Assembly: GCA_964550535.1 (NCBI GenBank)
Contig: CAZJZQ010000052.1
Span: 1 to 22,572, forward strand
Length of the DNA: 22,572 nucleotides
From: UBA7672 sp964550535
GTDB taxonomy: Bacteria; Pseudomonadota; Alphaproteobacteria; Caulobacterales; Hyphomonadaceae
Reading direction: 5' to 3'
In this document: piece after piece, positions 7,518-16,359 of the stretch
Layout of the letters: the number at the start of each line of letters is the position of its first letter
Position numbering within the stretch: position 1 is the stretch's first letter
The notes under the pieces: model-generated
Told to the model about the DNA's origin: nothing
Databases searched by the model: none
What the model saw: the letters and a program-made list of their open reading frames with translations, nothing else
Translations under genes and position numbers: made by a program

Positions 7518-8078
7518 ATGCCCGGTATCACGTCCGTCACGGTCTATTGCGGCTCGGCCAACGGGGTCGATGCGCGTTATCTGGATCTCGCCCGGCGCCT
7601 CGGCCTGGCCATCGCCGGGCGGGGCTGGCGGCTGGTCTATGGCGGCGGCAATGTCGGTCTGATGGGCCAGTGCGCCACTGCGGCGCACGGCGCGGGGGGC
7701 GCCGTTCTCGGCATCATGCCGAAATTCCTCCAGCACATCGAAGGCACGCTGGAAGGGGTCGAACACCGCGTCGTCGACACCATGCACGAGCGCAAGCAGT
7801 TGCTGTTCGAGGAGGCCGACGCCTTCATCGTCCTCCCCGGCGGCATCGGCACGCTGGAGGAAGCGGTGGAAACCCTCTCCTGGGCCAAGCTCAACCTGCA
7901 CCGCAAACCGATGGCCTTCCTGTCCGAAGACGGCTATTGGGGCCCGCTCCTCCATCTGGTCGAGCACATGATCGAGGGCGGTTTTGTCCCGAAGGATTTC
8001 CGCTCCCTGATGGCCGACTCCCGCACCCCGGCGGAGGCTCTGGACGATCTGATCCAACGGGCGATTGTGCTGGATTGA
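7518..8078 (+). CDS. LOG-family nucleotide phosphoribohydrolase
   Basis: The 186-residue protein has the LOG/TIGR00730 Rossmann-like fold. It carries YGGGNVGLMG (41-50), the MHERK active-site segment (89-93) and the signature PGGIGTLEE (107-115) with the catalytic arginine and glutamate. Members cleave nucleoside 5'-monophosphates, releasing a base and ribose 5-phosphate; some activate cytokinins, and bacterial members have been called lysine decarboxylases in error. It is cytoplasmic. GGAG lies eight bases before the ATG. It diverges from the ABC exporter gene, and no functional link between the two is evident from the sequence. Confidence 0.93.
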   Translation: MPGITSVTVYCGSANGVDARYLDLARRLGLAIAGRGWRLVYGGGNVGLMGQCATAAHGAGGAVLGIMPKFLQHIEGTLEGVEHRVVDTMHERKQLLFEEADAFIVLPGGIGTLEEAVETLSWAKLNLHRKPMAFLSEDGYWGPLLHLVEHMIEGGFVPKDFRSLMADSRTPAEALDDLIQRAIVLD

Positions 8079-8241
8079 TCACGTCTTCGGGCGCGCCTCA
8101 CCCCGGAAACCCGCCCGTATTGCCGTCAGGAACGCCCGGCCTTAGGTTGGCCGCCGCCGGATAGGGTCGGGGCATCGTTGAACCGCCGGCGTCGAGGGCA
8201 GCAACGACGGCCCCAAGGGCCGCGGGGAGACGAGGAATTCC

Positions 8242-10413
8242 ATGCGTTTGAAAACGTTACTGATGGCCGTGGCGGCCCCGGCCGTGCTGTGGGCCTGCTC
8301 GAATCAGGCCCCGACGGTGCAGTCGCCGGTTGCAGCGGCCCCGGTTTACCCCAAGGGCGCGGCGGCCGTGGACGGCGCCCGCATCATCGCGGCGGACCGC
8401 GAGCCCGGCTCCTGGCTGACCGCCGGCCGGAATTATCAGGAAACGCGATTCAGCCCGCTGAACCAGGTCAACGACAAGAACGTGCAGCAACTCGGCCTGT
8501 CCTGGTGGGCGCCCATCGATACGGAGCGCGGCCAGGAGTCGACCCCCGTCGTCGTCGATGGCGTGATGTACCTCACCACGGCGTGGAGCATGGTGAAGGC
8601 TTACGACATCAATTCCGGCGCCCTGCTGTGGGCCTATGATCCGAAGATCGATCGCACCAAGGGCGCTGACGCCTGCTGCGACGTGGTGAACCGCGGCGTC
8701 GCCGCGTGGAACGGCAAAATCTATCTCGGCGCGCTCGACGGCCGCCTGATCGCGCTGAACAGCAGGACGGGCGAACCGGTGTGGGAAGTCCAGACCACGG
8801 ATACCGAACTGCCCTACACCATCACCGGCGTTCCGCGCATCGTGAAGGGCAAGGTGATCATCGGCAATGGCGGCGCCGAATACCGCGTGCGCGGCTACGT
8901 CACCGCCTACGACGCCGAAACCGGCAAGCAGGCGTGGCGCTGGTACTCCGTGCCCGGCGATCCGGCCAACCCGCAGGAACAGCCCGAACTCACCGACATC
9001 GCCCTGCCGACCTGGAACGGCGAATGGTGGAAGCTGGGCGGCGGCGGCACGCTCTGGGACGGCATGGCCTACGATCCCGAACTTGACCTGATGTATGTCG
9101 GCACGGGCAACGGCACGCCCTGGAACCAGAAACACCGCAGCCCCGGCGGCGGCGACAATCTCTTCCTGTCGTCCATCGTGGCGCTCGATCCCGACACCGG
9201 CGAATACAAGTGGCACTATCAGACGACGCCCGGCGAGTCGTGGGACTACACCGCCACCCAGCCAATCATGGTCGCGGAACTCAACTACCCCGCCGGCAAG
9301 CGCAAGGTGGTGATGCAGGCGCCCAAGAACGGCTTCTTCTACGTCCTCGACGCCAAAACGGGTGAACTGCTCTCGGCCGAAAAGTTCGCCCCGCTCACCT
9401 GGGCGACGCACGTGGACATGGCCACTGGCCGCCCCGTCGAAGTGCCCGAAGCGCGCTACGAAAGAACTGACGTCCCCGCCATCGTCGCTCCTGCCGCGCT
9501 TGGCATGCACAACTGGCATCCGATGGCGTTCAGCCCGGACACCGGATACGTTTACATTCCGGTCACGGTCTCCAGCTCCACCTATGCCAGCCCGGCAAAT
9601 TTCCAGGTCAACCTCAATGGCTGGAACACCGGCATCGGCTTCACCGCCGGTCCGGGCGTCACGCCCGTGGTCGCTACTGGTTCGGCGCCGCGATACGAAA
9701 CCTACATCCTCGCCTGGGATCCGGTGAAGGCCGAGGAAGTCTGGCGTATCCCCAACGTCGATACACGCGGCGCGTCGGGCATTCTCGCTACGTCGGGCAA
9801 CCTGATTTTCTCAGGCAACCACATTGGCGAGTTTAACGCCTACGACGCCACGACGGGCAAGAAGCTGTGGACCGCTCCGACGCAGGCCAAGGTCGTCGCC
9901 GCCCCCGCGACCTTCACAGTGGACGGCGTGCAGCAGGTCGCCATTCTCGCTGGCGCGCGCGGTCTTCCGCCCGGCCAAACCCGCACCGTGCGCGAAAGCG
10001 CCAACAACTCGCGCATTCTGGTGTTCAAGGCCGGCGGCTCCGCAACGCTCCCGGCCGAAATGCCCGCCGAAGCTCCCGGCGCGAAGTCCGTGAAGATCGA
10101 CCCGCCGCTGCTGACCGCCAACAACGAGACGGTCGCCTCCGGCGAGCAACTCTTCGGCCAGATCTGCGCGGCCTGCCACGGCGCCACCGCTGTCGCGGCC
10201 GCCGGGGCCATCGGCCCGGACCTGCGCTACAGCGCCCTCCTGCACGACCGCCGCCAGTGGAACGGCGCCGTCCGCGAAGGCGACCGCGCCCAACGCGGCA
10301 TGCCGGGCTTCTCGATCAGCCACACAGAAGAACAGACCGACGCGATCCTCGCCTACGTCATCAAACGCGCCAACGACGAGAAAGCCGCACAGGAAGCGGC
10401 CGCCTCGAATTAG
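8242..10413 (+). CDS. PQQ-dependent alcohol dehydrogenase with C-terminal cytochrome c (quinohaemoprotein), lipoprotein
   Basis: The 723-residue protein begins MRLKTLLMAVAAPAVLWAC; LWAC with C19 is a lipobox, so it is probably lipid-anchored in the periplasm. Residues about 45-600 are an eight-blade PQQ propeller with repeated W-docking motifs. C145-C146 (ADACCDVVNRG) is the rare vicinal disulfide over PQQ. E213 and N290 (GTGNGTPW) match calcium ligands, and D335 in ESWDYTATQ is the likely catalytic base. T337, two residues on, is not the extra aspartate of lanthanide enzymes, so calcium is inferred. Residues about 630-710 are cytochrome c, with CAACH at 642-646 and M687 in GMPGF as axial ligand. 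It oxidises an alcohol or similar substrate and passes electrons through haem; the substrate is unknown. No PQQ synthesis genes are in the window. AGGAA precedes the start. Confidence 0.93.
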   Translation: MRLKTLLMAVAAPAVLWACSNQAPTVQSPVAAAPVYPKGAAAVDGARIIAADREPGSWLTAGRNYQETRFSPLNQVNDKNVQQLGLSWWAPIDTERGQESTPVVVDGVMYLTTAWSMVKAYDINSGALLWAYDPKIDRTKGADACCDVVNRGVAAWNGKIYLGALDGRLIALNSRTGEPVWEVQTTDTELPYTITGVPRIVKGKVIIGNGGAEYRVRGYVTAYDAETGKQAWRWYSVPGDPANPQEQPELTDIALPTWNGEWWKLGGGGTLWDGMAYDPELDLMYVGTGNGTPWNQKHRSPGGGDNLFLSSIVALDPDTGEYKWHYQTTPGESWDYTATQPIMVAELNYPAGKRKVVMQAPKNGFFYVLDAKTGELLSAEKFAPLTWATHVDMATGRPVEVPEARYERTDVPAIVAPAALGMHNWHPMAFSPDTGYVYIPVTVSSSTYASPANFQVNLNGWNTGIGFTAGPGVTPVVATGSAPRYETYILAWDPVKAEEVWRIPNVDTRGASGILATSGNLIFSGNHIGEFNAYDATTGKKLWTAPTQAKVVAAPATFTVDGVQQVAILAGARGLPPGQTRTVRESANNSRILVFKAGGSATLPAEMPAEAPGAKSVKIDPPLLTANNETVASGEQLFGQICAACHGATAVAAAGAIGPDLRYSALLHDRRQWNGAVREGDRAQRGMPGFSISHTEEQTDAILAYVIKRANDEKAAQEAAASN

Positions 10414-10426
10414 GACCACCAAACAG

Positions 10427-10461
10427 AAAGCCCCTCGCTCTGCGGAGCGGGGGGCTTTTTT
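10427..10461 (+). terminator. Terminator between convergent PQQ dehydrogenase and gltX genes
   Basis: A 14-bp stem (AAAGCCCCTCGCTC with GAGCGGGGGGCTTT, one G-T pair) with a TGCG loop is followed by a T run. It lies 13 bases past the dehydrogenase stop. The AAA on the other side gives a shorter T stretch on the minus strand, so it may also serve gltX. Confidence 0.92.
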
Positions 10462-10487
10462 GTATCTGCGCTTAGGTTCCGAACGCG

Positions 10488-11846
10488 CTACGAACCCGCC
10501 GCCTCAAGCCTCATCCGCGCCTTGTCCGCGCCGATCAGCATCAGCATGCGGTCCATCTCCGGTCCGCGTTCCTGATCGGTCAGCACGCGGCGCAGCGGCA
10601 TGTAAAGGCCCTTGCCCTTGCGCCCCGTCTTCGCCTTTACCGCTTCGGTCCAGGTCTTCCAGCTTTCCGGCGCCACCTCACCGGCGGGGAACAGCTTCGC
10701 CGCCTCGGTCACGAACGCGCGATCCTCATCGTCAAGATCAGGTCCGACCAGCCCCTCGCCATAAACAACGGTCAGCCACATCGCGGCGTCGGCCATGGTG
10801 TTCATGTTGGCGCGCACAGTTTCCCAGAACGTCTCCGTTGCCTGCTCGCCATATTTCTGTTTCGCCAGCCGCGCCTTCGCCACCTCGAACGACAGACCGT
10901 GCACGATCGCCGCATTCACGCCCAGCAATTCCTGCTCGTCGAACCGCGCCGGAGCACGCCCGATCTTCGAGAATGAGAATTCCGCCGCCAGCGTCTCCAG
11001 GCTCTCGCGCGGCTCCACCGGATCAGACGTGCCCAGCTTGGCCAGCAGCGACGAGATCGCCATCGGCTCGAACCCGTCATCGCGCAGTTGTCCCACGGAC
11101 AACGAACCCAGACGCTTCGACAGCCCCTGCCCGTCCGCACCGATCAGCAGCGGCATATGCGCCAGTTCGGGCGGCTCGGCGCCCAGCGCACGGAAAATCT
11201 CAAGTTGCGCGCCCGAATTGGTGACGTGATCCTCGCCGCGTACAATGTGCGTGATCTTCGCGTCCACATCATCAACCACTGACGGCAGCGTATAGAGATA
11301 GCTGCCATCCTCGCGGATCAAAATCGGATCGGACACCGACGACGTGTCGATCACCTGCTGCCCGCGCACCAGGTCCACCCACGCGGCTTCGCCGCCGGAC
11401 AGCTTGAATCGCCAGTGCGGCTTGCGGCCTTCCTTCTCGAACGCAGCCCGCTCCTCGCCGGTCAACGACAGCGCAGCGCGGTCATAGACAGGCGGCTTCC
11501 CGCGCGAGAGCGCGATCTTGCGGCGGCGCTCCAACTCGTCAGCCGTCTCATAGCAGGGATAGAGCAGACCCTTGGCCTTCAATTGCTCCGCCGCCTCGTC
11601 ATAGCGCTTGAAGCGGTCGGACTGCTTGAACGTCTCGTCCCAGTTGAGGCCCAGCCACCCCAGATCGGCGTAGATCGCTTCCTCATTAGCCAGCGTCGAC
11701 CGCTCGGTGTCCGTGTCGTCGATCCGCAGCACGAATATGCCGCCCTGCCCCTTGGCGAATAGCCAGTTCACCAGGGCGGTACGGATATTTCCCACATGCA
11801 ACCGGCCAGTTGGCGAGGGCGCAAAGCGGACCTTGGGCAGGGTCAT
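10488..11846 (-). CDS. gltX: Glutamyl-tRNA synthetase
   Basis: The 452-residue class Ic synthetase charges tRNA with glutamate. RFAPSPTGRLHVGNIRTALV at the N-terminus carries the HIGH-like motif HVGN (17-20), and GLSKRLGSLS carries the KMSKS-like loop (242-248). FRIDDTD-type residues (RIDDTDTERS, 41-50) bind glutamate and tRNA. The start at 11846 (MTLPKVRF) is chosen because conserved sequence starts there and the in-frame extension to 11984 is a proline/alanine-rich stretch. KRLGS instead of KRHG is a feature I associate with the second GluRS of alphaproteobacteria, which usually carry two gltX genes and make Gln-tRNA indirectly with GatCAB; this assignment is inference. Confidence 0.95.
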   Translation of the reverse strand: MTLPKVRFAPSPTGRLHVGNIRTALVNWLFAKGQGGIFVLRIDDTDTERSTLANEEAIYADLGWLGLNWDETFKQSDRFKRYDEAAEQLKAKGLLYPCYETADELERRRKIALSRGKPPVYDRAALSLTGEERAAFEKEGRKPHWRFKLSGGEAAWVDLVRGQQVIDTSSVSDPILIREDGSYLYTLPSVVDDVDAKITHIVRGEDHVTNSGAQLEIFRALGAEPPELAHMPLLIGADGQGLSKRLGSLSVGQLRDDGFEPMAISSLLAKLGTSDPVEPRESLETLAAEFSFSKIGRAPARFDEQELLGVNAAIVHGLSFEVAKARLAKQKYGEQATETFWETVRANMNTMADAAMWLTVVYGEGLVGPDLDDEDRAFVTEAAKLFPAGEVAPESWKTWTEAVKAKTGRKGKGLYMPLRRVLTDQERGPEMDRMLMLIGADKARMRLEAAGS

Positions 11847-12111
11847 GAGCAGTTCCGGCTCCGGAAAGTCAGCCGGGGACGCCCCGGCCGGATCGGCGTC
11901 CGGTGTAGCGGACAGGCGGGGGTTGGCAAGCGTGGCGGACTTTGGGTCCGCAAACGGCTCAAAACCCACGTCAGACGACCGCAATCAGAGGCGGCCCGCC
12001 TCCAATCAGGAAAGTCCGCCGGGATAGCTGCGACCGTCACGCCGTGGGCGACACTCCCGCCCTGCATCAGGGCGGAAGAAGCATGCCCCTCACGCAAAGA
12101 CGGGCAGGAGG
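11847..12111. other. Intergenic region with a perfect 8-bp hairpin
   Basis: This is the region upstream of gltX and downstream of the oxidoreductase gene, both minus. The inverted repeat CCGCCCTG-CAT-CAGGGCGG at 12057-12075 sits about 37 bases past the oxidoreductase stop. It has no T tract on either strand, so it is either a Rho-dependent or weak stop or an operator. Nothing else is recognisable. Confidence 0.4.
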
Positions 12112-13092
12112 CTAGGCGGCCACCGCGATATGTGCGCTGGACTCGACCAGTTCGGCGAGACCCGCGGCGCGAGCGCCGACGCCGCCGGTCACCGGCGACA
12201 CCGCACGCCCCTGGATCGCCGCGAGAAAAGCCTCGTCAGCAGCAGCCAGCGGGTCCGGCAGGATGGCCGAAACATCGGCGCGGATATCGAACGGCGTCTC
12301 GTTGATGACCTGACGCGTAATCATGTCGATCTCGACGCGGCCCGACGGATAATCGAGGCGCATCGTGCGCTTGCGCGCCGGCGCGCAACGCGAAGCCGTC
12401 AGTTTCGCGATACCGTTCTGGAAAATCAGTTCGGCCGAAGCCTCGTCCAGCAGCGGCGTATGCGCGCTGCGGCCATAACCGGTCGCGGCCTGCGCTTCGC
12501 CGCCGAACAGTTCGGCCGCGAGGTCGAGGTCATGGATCATCAGGTCGAACACGACGCTGACATCTTCGCAGCGGCCATCCGGCGAACGCGGACCAGCGCG
12601 CACAGCTTCGATACGCTTTGGACGTTCCGGCGTCGAGAGCAGCCCCATCGCGGCGAACACCAGACGCTCCTGGTGGCCCACCTGCAGAACCAGATCGAGA
12701 TCGAGAGCCAGCGCCGCGAGATCGCGCGCCTCAGCGCCCGAGAGCGCCAGAGGCTTTTCAACGAGAACATGCTTGCCGGCTTCCAGAGCCTGACGGGCCA
12801 GGGCCGCGTGCGTGGAGGCAGGCGTCGCGATCACGATCGCGTCGCACCTGGCGACCATGTCGTCGAACGAGCGGAAAGCTTCGCCTTTGCCGGTCTTGGC
12901 GGTCAGCGCCGCCGCCGCGCCCTCGCGCAGATCGGCCACGCCGATCAGTTCCGAGTGAGGAGACGCCGCGAACTTCTGCGCGTGGTAACCGCCGAACACA
13001 CCCGCGCCGACGACCCCGACCCTCACCTTTCCGGCAATGGTTCTGAGCGGACGGGCCTGAGCTGTTCTGCCTTCGACCTCAATGAGACGCAT
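12112..13092 (-). CDS. Gfo/Idh/MocA-family NAD(P)-dependent oxidoreductase
   Basis: The protein has 326 residues from the ATG at 13092. VRVGVVGAGVFGGYHAQKF (about 24-42) is the dinucleotide-binding loop, and VEKPLAL (EKP at 112-114) is the family signature, where the lysine is usually catalytic. The C-terminal domain (for example DLMIHDLDLAAELFG) holds the HD-L pattern common in sugar and inositol dehydrogenases. The likely reaction is hydride transfer on a sugar or UDP-sugar; the substrate is unknown. A GTG three codons upstream (13101) is possible, but GAGAG is better spaced for the ATG. A 20-residue extension precedes the Rossmann fold. No sugar-nucleotide genes are nearby to narrow the substrate. 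Confidence 0.9.
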   Translation of the reverse strand: MRLIEVEGRTAQARPLRTIAGKVRVGVVGAGVFGGYHAQKFAASPHSELIGVADLREGAAAALTAKTGKGEAFRSFDDMVARCDAIVIATPASTHAALARQALEAGKHVLVEKPLALSGAEARDLAALALDLDLVLQVGHQERLVFAAMGLLSTPERPKRIEAVRAGPRSPDGRCEDVSVVFDLMIHDLDLAAELFGGEAQAATGYGRSAHTPLLDEASAELIFQNGIAKLTASRCAPARKRTMRLDYPSGRVEIDMITRQVINETPFDIRADVSAILPDPLAAADEAFLAAIQGRAVSPVTGGVGARAAGLAELVESSAHIAVAA

Positions 13093-13540
13093 GTACTTCA
13101 CTCTCTAATCCCGACGCACCCCCGTCGTTGAATTGAGCAGATAGACCAACGCGGAAGTCCGGCAATGAGACAGGCCATCAACATCCGTTACCGGATTTTA
13201 CAATCCTGTCGTGAAGTGACCGGCCGCGAGTGCGAAATGCGTGTGTTTTGCTGGGGTTTTCCGGCTCTACGGCCTGCAACAATGCGCGCGTAACAAGCCG
13301 TAATACTGCGTGAGTGCTGCAATTGTCGCGGCCAGGACACGCCCGATGCCCAGTGCGCGGGCGCCAGCCGTTCCCGCGGCGATGGAACAAGCGTTAGGAG
13401 TGCGGGCCCGGAAGACTCTGGCCTTACCCCGCCGGACCGTCTATCCAGTCGCCTTGTCCCGGCCAGTCCCTGGCCTGATTTCCCGTTTTTAGTGCCCTGC
13501 CGCGCTCGTTGCGGCCGCATGTCAGAAAGTACCCAGCCTC
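13093..13540. other. 448-base intergenic region between divergent genes
   Basis: It separates the oxidoreductase gene (-) from the gene at 13541 (+). It contains a 14-bp inverted repeat ATCCG-TTAC-CGGAT at 13183-13196, a candidate operator. A 42-codon plus-strand open frame (13165-13293, with GGAAG upstream) is too weak to call a gene. A weak 6-bp hairpin GGCCAG/CTGGCC at 13461-13475 is followed by TTTTT ten bases later. No RNA gene is recognisable. Confidence 0.4.
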
Positions 13541-14446
13541 ATGGCGCGCCTTTTCGACAGTTACGTGATGGTCAAATGGAGCGCGGCGTCCAAACCCGCG
13601 ACCGGCGCCGATTCCATATGGATCGGCGCCATGATGCCCGACGCGCGGCTGAAACTCACCTTCCGCTCGTCCAACCCGCCCACCCGCGCCAAGGCGGTGG
13701 AAGAGTTGCAGGAGATGGTCGGGCGCTGCATGAAGCGCGGCGATCGTGTGCTCGTCGGCATGGACTTCCCGCTGGGATTCCCGGCCGGCACGGCTGCGGG
13801 CCTCAAGCTTGAAGGCGCCGCCTGGCGCGCCCTGCGCACCTTCCTCCTCAAGGAGATGAAGGAAAAGCCGGACAATTCGAACAACCGCTTCGCCCTGGCC
13901 GCGCGGATGAACCGTCTCATCTCCAATGGCCCCTTCCCGTTCTGGGGTTGCTCCAAGAAGGACGAGTTGACGACCCTGTCGGTGAAAAAGTCCCGCGAGC
14001 ACGGCGAAGGCGACATCCAGGAGTTCCGCGTCGTCGAGCAAGTGCTGACCGAAACGAAAAAGCTGCGGCCTCAGCCAGTCTGGAAGATCGCCTACGCCGG
14101 CGCCGTGGGCGGCCAGACCATGACCGGTCTGCCCGCGATCGAGCGCCTGCGCGACAGCTTCCCGGGCTTGCGCGTGTGGCCGTTCGAACTGCCGCTCGAA
14201 AAGCTGACCCCGGACATCACGGACTCTACCCGCCTCGTGGTCGCGGAAATCTATCCGGGCCTCGTTCCGGCGAAGCAGGAAAGCACCGAGATCAAGGACG
14301 AAGCCCAGATTCGCGCCTTCGCCGAGCACTACGCCGAGCTTGACCAGTCCGGAAAGCTGGGATCGCTTTTTGCGGCGCAGCACAAGCTGAATGACGCCCA
14401 GAAGGCGAAAGTGATCACCGAGGAAGGATGGATTCTGGGGATATAG
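13541..14446 (+). CDS. Conserved alphaproteobacterial protein, RNase H-fold (DUF429-like), unknown function
   Basis: The protein has 301 residues. The N-terminal YVMVKWSAASKPATGADSIW, followed by RVLVGMDFPLGFP, resembles the pattern of DUF429-like, RNase H-fold proteins (first strand, then GxDxPLGxP). The rest is mixed alpha/beta, ending KVITEEGWILGI. Homologues have, to my recollection, been labelled as cobalamin or molybdopterin synthesis proteins; nothing in this sequence supports that, so I leave the function open. In relatives I remember aspartate before WSA (DWSA), whereas here it is lysine (KWSA), which could mean a lost acidic residue. It is cytoplasmic. It ends in a terminator whose stem overlaps the stop codon. 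Confidence 0.75.
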   Translation: MARLFDSYVMVKWSAASKPATGADSIWIGAMMPDARLKLTFRSSNPPTRAKAVEELQEMVGRCMKRGDRVLVGMDFPLGFPAGTAAGLKLEGAAWRALRTFLLKEMKEKPDNSNNRFALAARMNRLISNGPFPFWGCSKKDELTTLSVKKSREHGEGDIQEFRVVEQVLTETKKLRPQPVWKIAYAGAVGGQTMTGLPAIERLRDSFPGLRVWPFELPLEKLTPDITDSTRLVVAEIYPGLVPAKQESTEIKDEAQIRAFAEHYAELDQSGKLGSLFAAQHKLNDAQKAKVITEEGWILGI

Positions 14447-14467
14447 CCCGCATTTTCGGGCTTTTTT
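14445..14467 (+). terminator. Terminator overlapping the stop codon of the preceding gene
   Basis: The stem AGCCCG/CGGGCT with loop CATTTT is followed by TTTTTT. The first stem bases are the last two bases of the TAG stop (14444-14446), so the ribosome at the stop would cover the hairpin, which could couple translation end with transcription end. Confidence 0.85.
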
Positions 14468-14585
14468 CCAATTTTCGGGGTTTACGAATCGAGCGTCGCG
14501 CCGCCTGATCTGCCCGTCGCTTCACCTTGGCGTCGCAATACGTTCTCGCGCCGTCCTGCGCGGCGGGCCCTGAAGGAGGGGAGTC

Positions 14586-14855
14586 ATGAACAAGTCGGAT
14601 CTCATCAAGTCCGTCGCGGACCAGACCGGCCTCAAGCAGACCGAGGCTACCAAATTCGTCGATACCGTTTTCGATACGATCACCGACAACCTCCGCAAGG
14701 GCGATCAGGTGGCGGTGTCGGGCTTCGGCACGTTCGTCGCCAAGGCGAAAGCCGCGCGTGAGGGCCGCAACCCCGCCACGGGCGCCGCGATCCAGATCCC
14801 GGCGCGCACGTCGGTGGCGTTCAAGCCGGCAGCGGCGCTGAAAGACCTGAAATAG
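14586..14855 (+). CDS. HU-family DNA-binding protein
   Basis: The 89-residue protein has the standard length and layout of HU. An N-terminal helix pair (MNKSDLIKSVADQTGLKQTEA) is followed by the conserved SGFGTF turn (about 45-50) and the DNA-binding arm with GRNPATGAAIQIPA, whose proline intercalates into DNA. It bends and compacts chromosomal DNA as a dimer. The ribosome site AAGGAGGGG, seven bases before the ATG, is one of the strongest in the window, as expected for an abundant protein. A bidirectional terminator follows at 14877. Confidence 0.97.
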   Translation: MNKSDLIKSVADQTGLKQTEATKFVDTVFDTITDNLRKGDQVAVSGFGTFVAKAKAAREGRNPATGAAIQIPARTSVAFKPAAALKDLK

Positions 14856-14876
14856 ATTTTCCCCGTCTCGGGAAGC

Positions 14877-14910
14877 AGAAAGGCCCGGCCAGCGATGGCC
14901 GGGCCTTTCT
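14877..14910. terminator. Bidirectional terminator between HU and MATE genes
   Basis: A perfect 15-bp stem AGAAAGGCCCGGCCA with TGGCCGGGCCTTTCT and a GCGA loop has A's on the left and T's on the right, so it can act on both converging transcripts. It is 21 bases after the HU stop and 24 bases from the MATE stop. Confidence 0.9.
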
Positions 14911-14934
14911 GTATCCAGGTCTGGCGTTTCCGCC

Positions 14935-16359
14935 TCAGTGCGCGGCCGCCGGCGCAACCGCCGCATCCACGAGACCCTTGCGTCCCCGCAACTCAAGAGC
15001 GATCACCTGCGCGCATCCCGCGACCATCGACGCCACGCTGATGCCAATGAACACGCCCCACACGCCCATGCCCAGTCCGCCCGGAAACCGCTCCGGCCCG
15101 AACGCCAGCCACAGGCACAAGGGCAGCATCAGGAAGATATAGCTGCCCACGTGAATGATCGTCGGCAACCACACCACGCCCTGCGCCCGCAGGCCCATCG
15201 CGCCCACCACCTGCAACCCGTCGAACAGCGTCACGCCCGCCGCGAACGCCAGCATCAGCGCCAGCGTCGGCATCAGCGACATCGAATGGCTTTCGCCACT
15301 CGCCTGCGCCTCCGGTCCCGTCAGCAACCCGTGCGCCAGCACATCGCGCAACAGGATCAACAGCGCCGCCAGCACCAGGCCCACCGCAATGGACGCCACC
15401 ACGCCCAGCCGCGCCGCCTCGCGCACGCCCGTCCGGTCGCGGCGGCCAAACCGCTCCGCCACGCGCACGCTCGTCGCCGTCCCCATGCCGACATAGATCA
15501 TGAACACCACGCCCATCATCTGCACCGTCAGGCCGTAGATCGTACCCGCGTCGATCGACACCAGCGTCGCGATCACGAAGGTCAGGTTGAACGCGCCCCA
15601 TTCCGCCGCGTTGGCGATGCCCGTGCCAATGCCCACCTTGTTCTGCCGCACGAACTCGCCCTTCGGCGCTTTCGGCGACGGCTTGAACGCAGGCGTCAGC
15701 AGCGCGATCACCACAAGGAACACCACCATCATGTATGTCCGCGACGCCGTCGTCGCCCACACCACACCGATTGCGCCATGGTCCGGCACGAGGATCAGCG
15801 CGATCACCGCGTTCAGCACCACGGCCGACATCGACACCGCCGTCACCAGGTTCGGTTTGCGCAACGCTTCAAGATACATTGAGCACGCCATGCCCAACAT
15901 GTGGCCCACCGTGCCCAGCGCCAGGATCTGCGTGGTCTGCACAATCGGCCCGGCCAGGTCCTCGGTGAAGCCGAAAGCATGCACCAGCGGGTCCGCAATC
16001 GCGAACACCAGCGCCATCGACAACAAGCCATACAACGCGCCGACCCACAGCCCGCGCCGCACAATGCGGCCCGTCTCGTTCGCCTTGCCGAGGCCGCTCA
16101 GCTCCGCCGTCATAACGGAAACGCCGAGCATCAGCCCCATGCCGAAGCCCATGGTCACGCCGCTCGGCAGCCAGCCGTTCAGCACCAACGGCAACTGCCC
16201 CGGCGCATACCACGCCAGGATAACAGCATCGGTCAGCCCCATCAGCATGAAGGACGCGCGCGACATCGCCACCGGAACGGCGAGGCGTGTCAGGTCAAGA
16301 ATTTCAAGCGGCCGGGCCCATTCTGGCAGTCGTCTGCCGGGCGCACGTTTGGCGGTCAT
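14935..16359 (-). CDS. MATE-family multidrug/organic-ion antiporter
   Basis: The protein has 474 residues, the usual MATE length, with hydrophobic segments throughout consistent with twelve membrane helices in two similar halves. Visible family blocks include VPVAMSRASFMLMGLTDAVI near the first helix, SLGxA-like LGVSVMTAELSGLGKANE, and WGAFNLTFVIATLVSIDAG in the second half. It exports cationic or toxic compounds in exchange for Na+ or H+ (family knowledge). The start at 16359 (MTAKRAPGRRLPEW) has GGGAG at good spacing; the frame extends 52 codons further without plausible protein sequence. A small reading frame with a strong ribosome site lies 117 bases upstream of it. Confidence 0.92.
   Translation of the reverse strand: MTAKRAPGRRLPEWARPLEILDLTRLAVPVAMSRASFMLMGLTDAVILAWYAPGQLPLVLNGWLPSGVTMGFGMGLMLGVSVMTAELSGLGKANETGRIVRRGLWVGALYGLLSMALVFAIADPLVHAFGFTEDLAGPIVQTTQILALGTVGHMLGMACSMYLEALRKPNLVTAVSMSAVVLNAVIALILVPDHGAIGVVWATTASRTYMMVVFLVVIALLTPAFKPSPKAPKGEFVRQNKVGIGTGIANAAEWGAFNLTFVIATLVSIDAGTIYGLTVQMMGVVFMIYVGMGTATSVRVAERFGRRDRTGVREAARLGVVASIAVGLVLAALLILLRDVLAHGLLTGPEAQASGESHSMSLMPTLALMLAFAAGVTLFDGLQVVGAMGLRAQGVVWLPTIIHVGSYIFLMLPLCLWLAFGPERFPGGLGMGVWGVFIGISVASMVAGCAQVIALELRGRKGLVDAAVAPAAAH

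Noticed and set aside
7401..8057. 219-residue N-terminal extension of the ABC exporter
   Set aside because: It lies antisense to the well-supported LOG gene and has no ABC-like sequence; the start at 7400 is better.
8257..9519. 420-codon minus-strand frame opposite the PQQ dehydrogenase
   Set aside because: Shadow of the high-GC gene; no motifs, no ribosome site.
12130..13131. 333-codon plus-strand frame opposite the oxidoreductase
   Set aside because: Shadow frame with arginine-rich, patternless translation.
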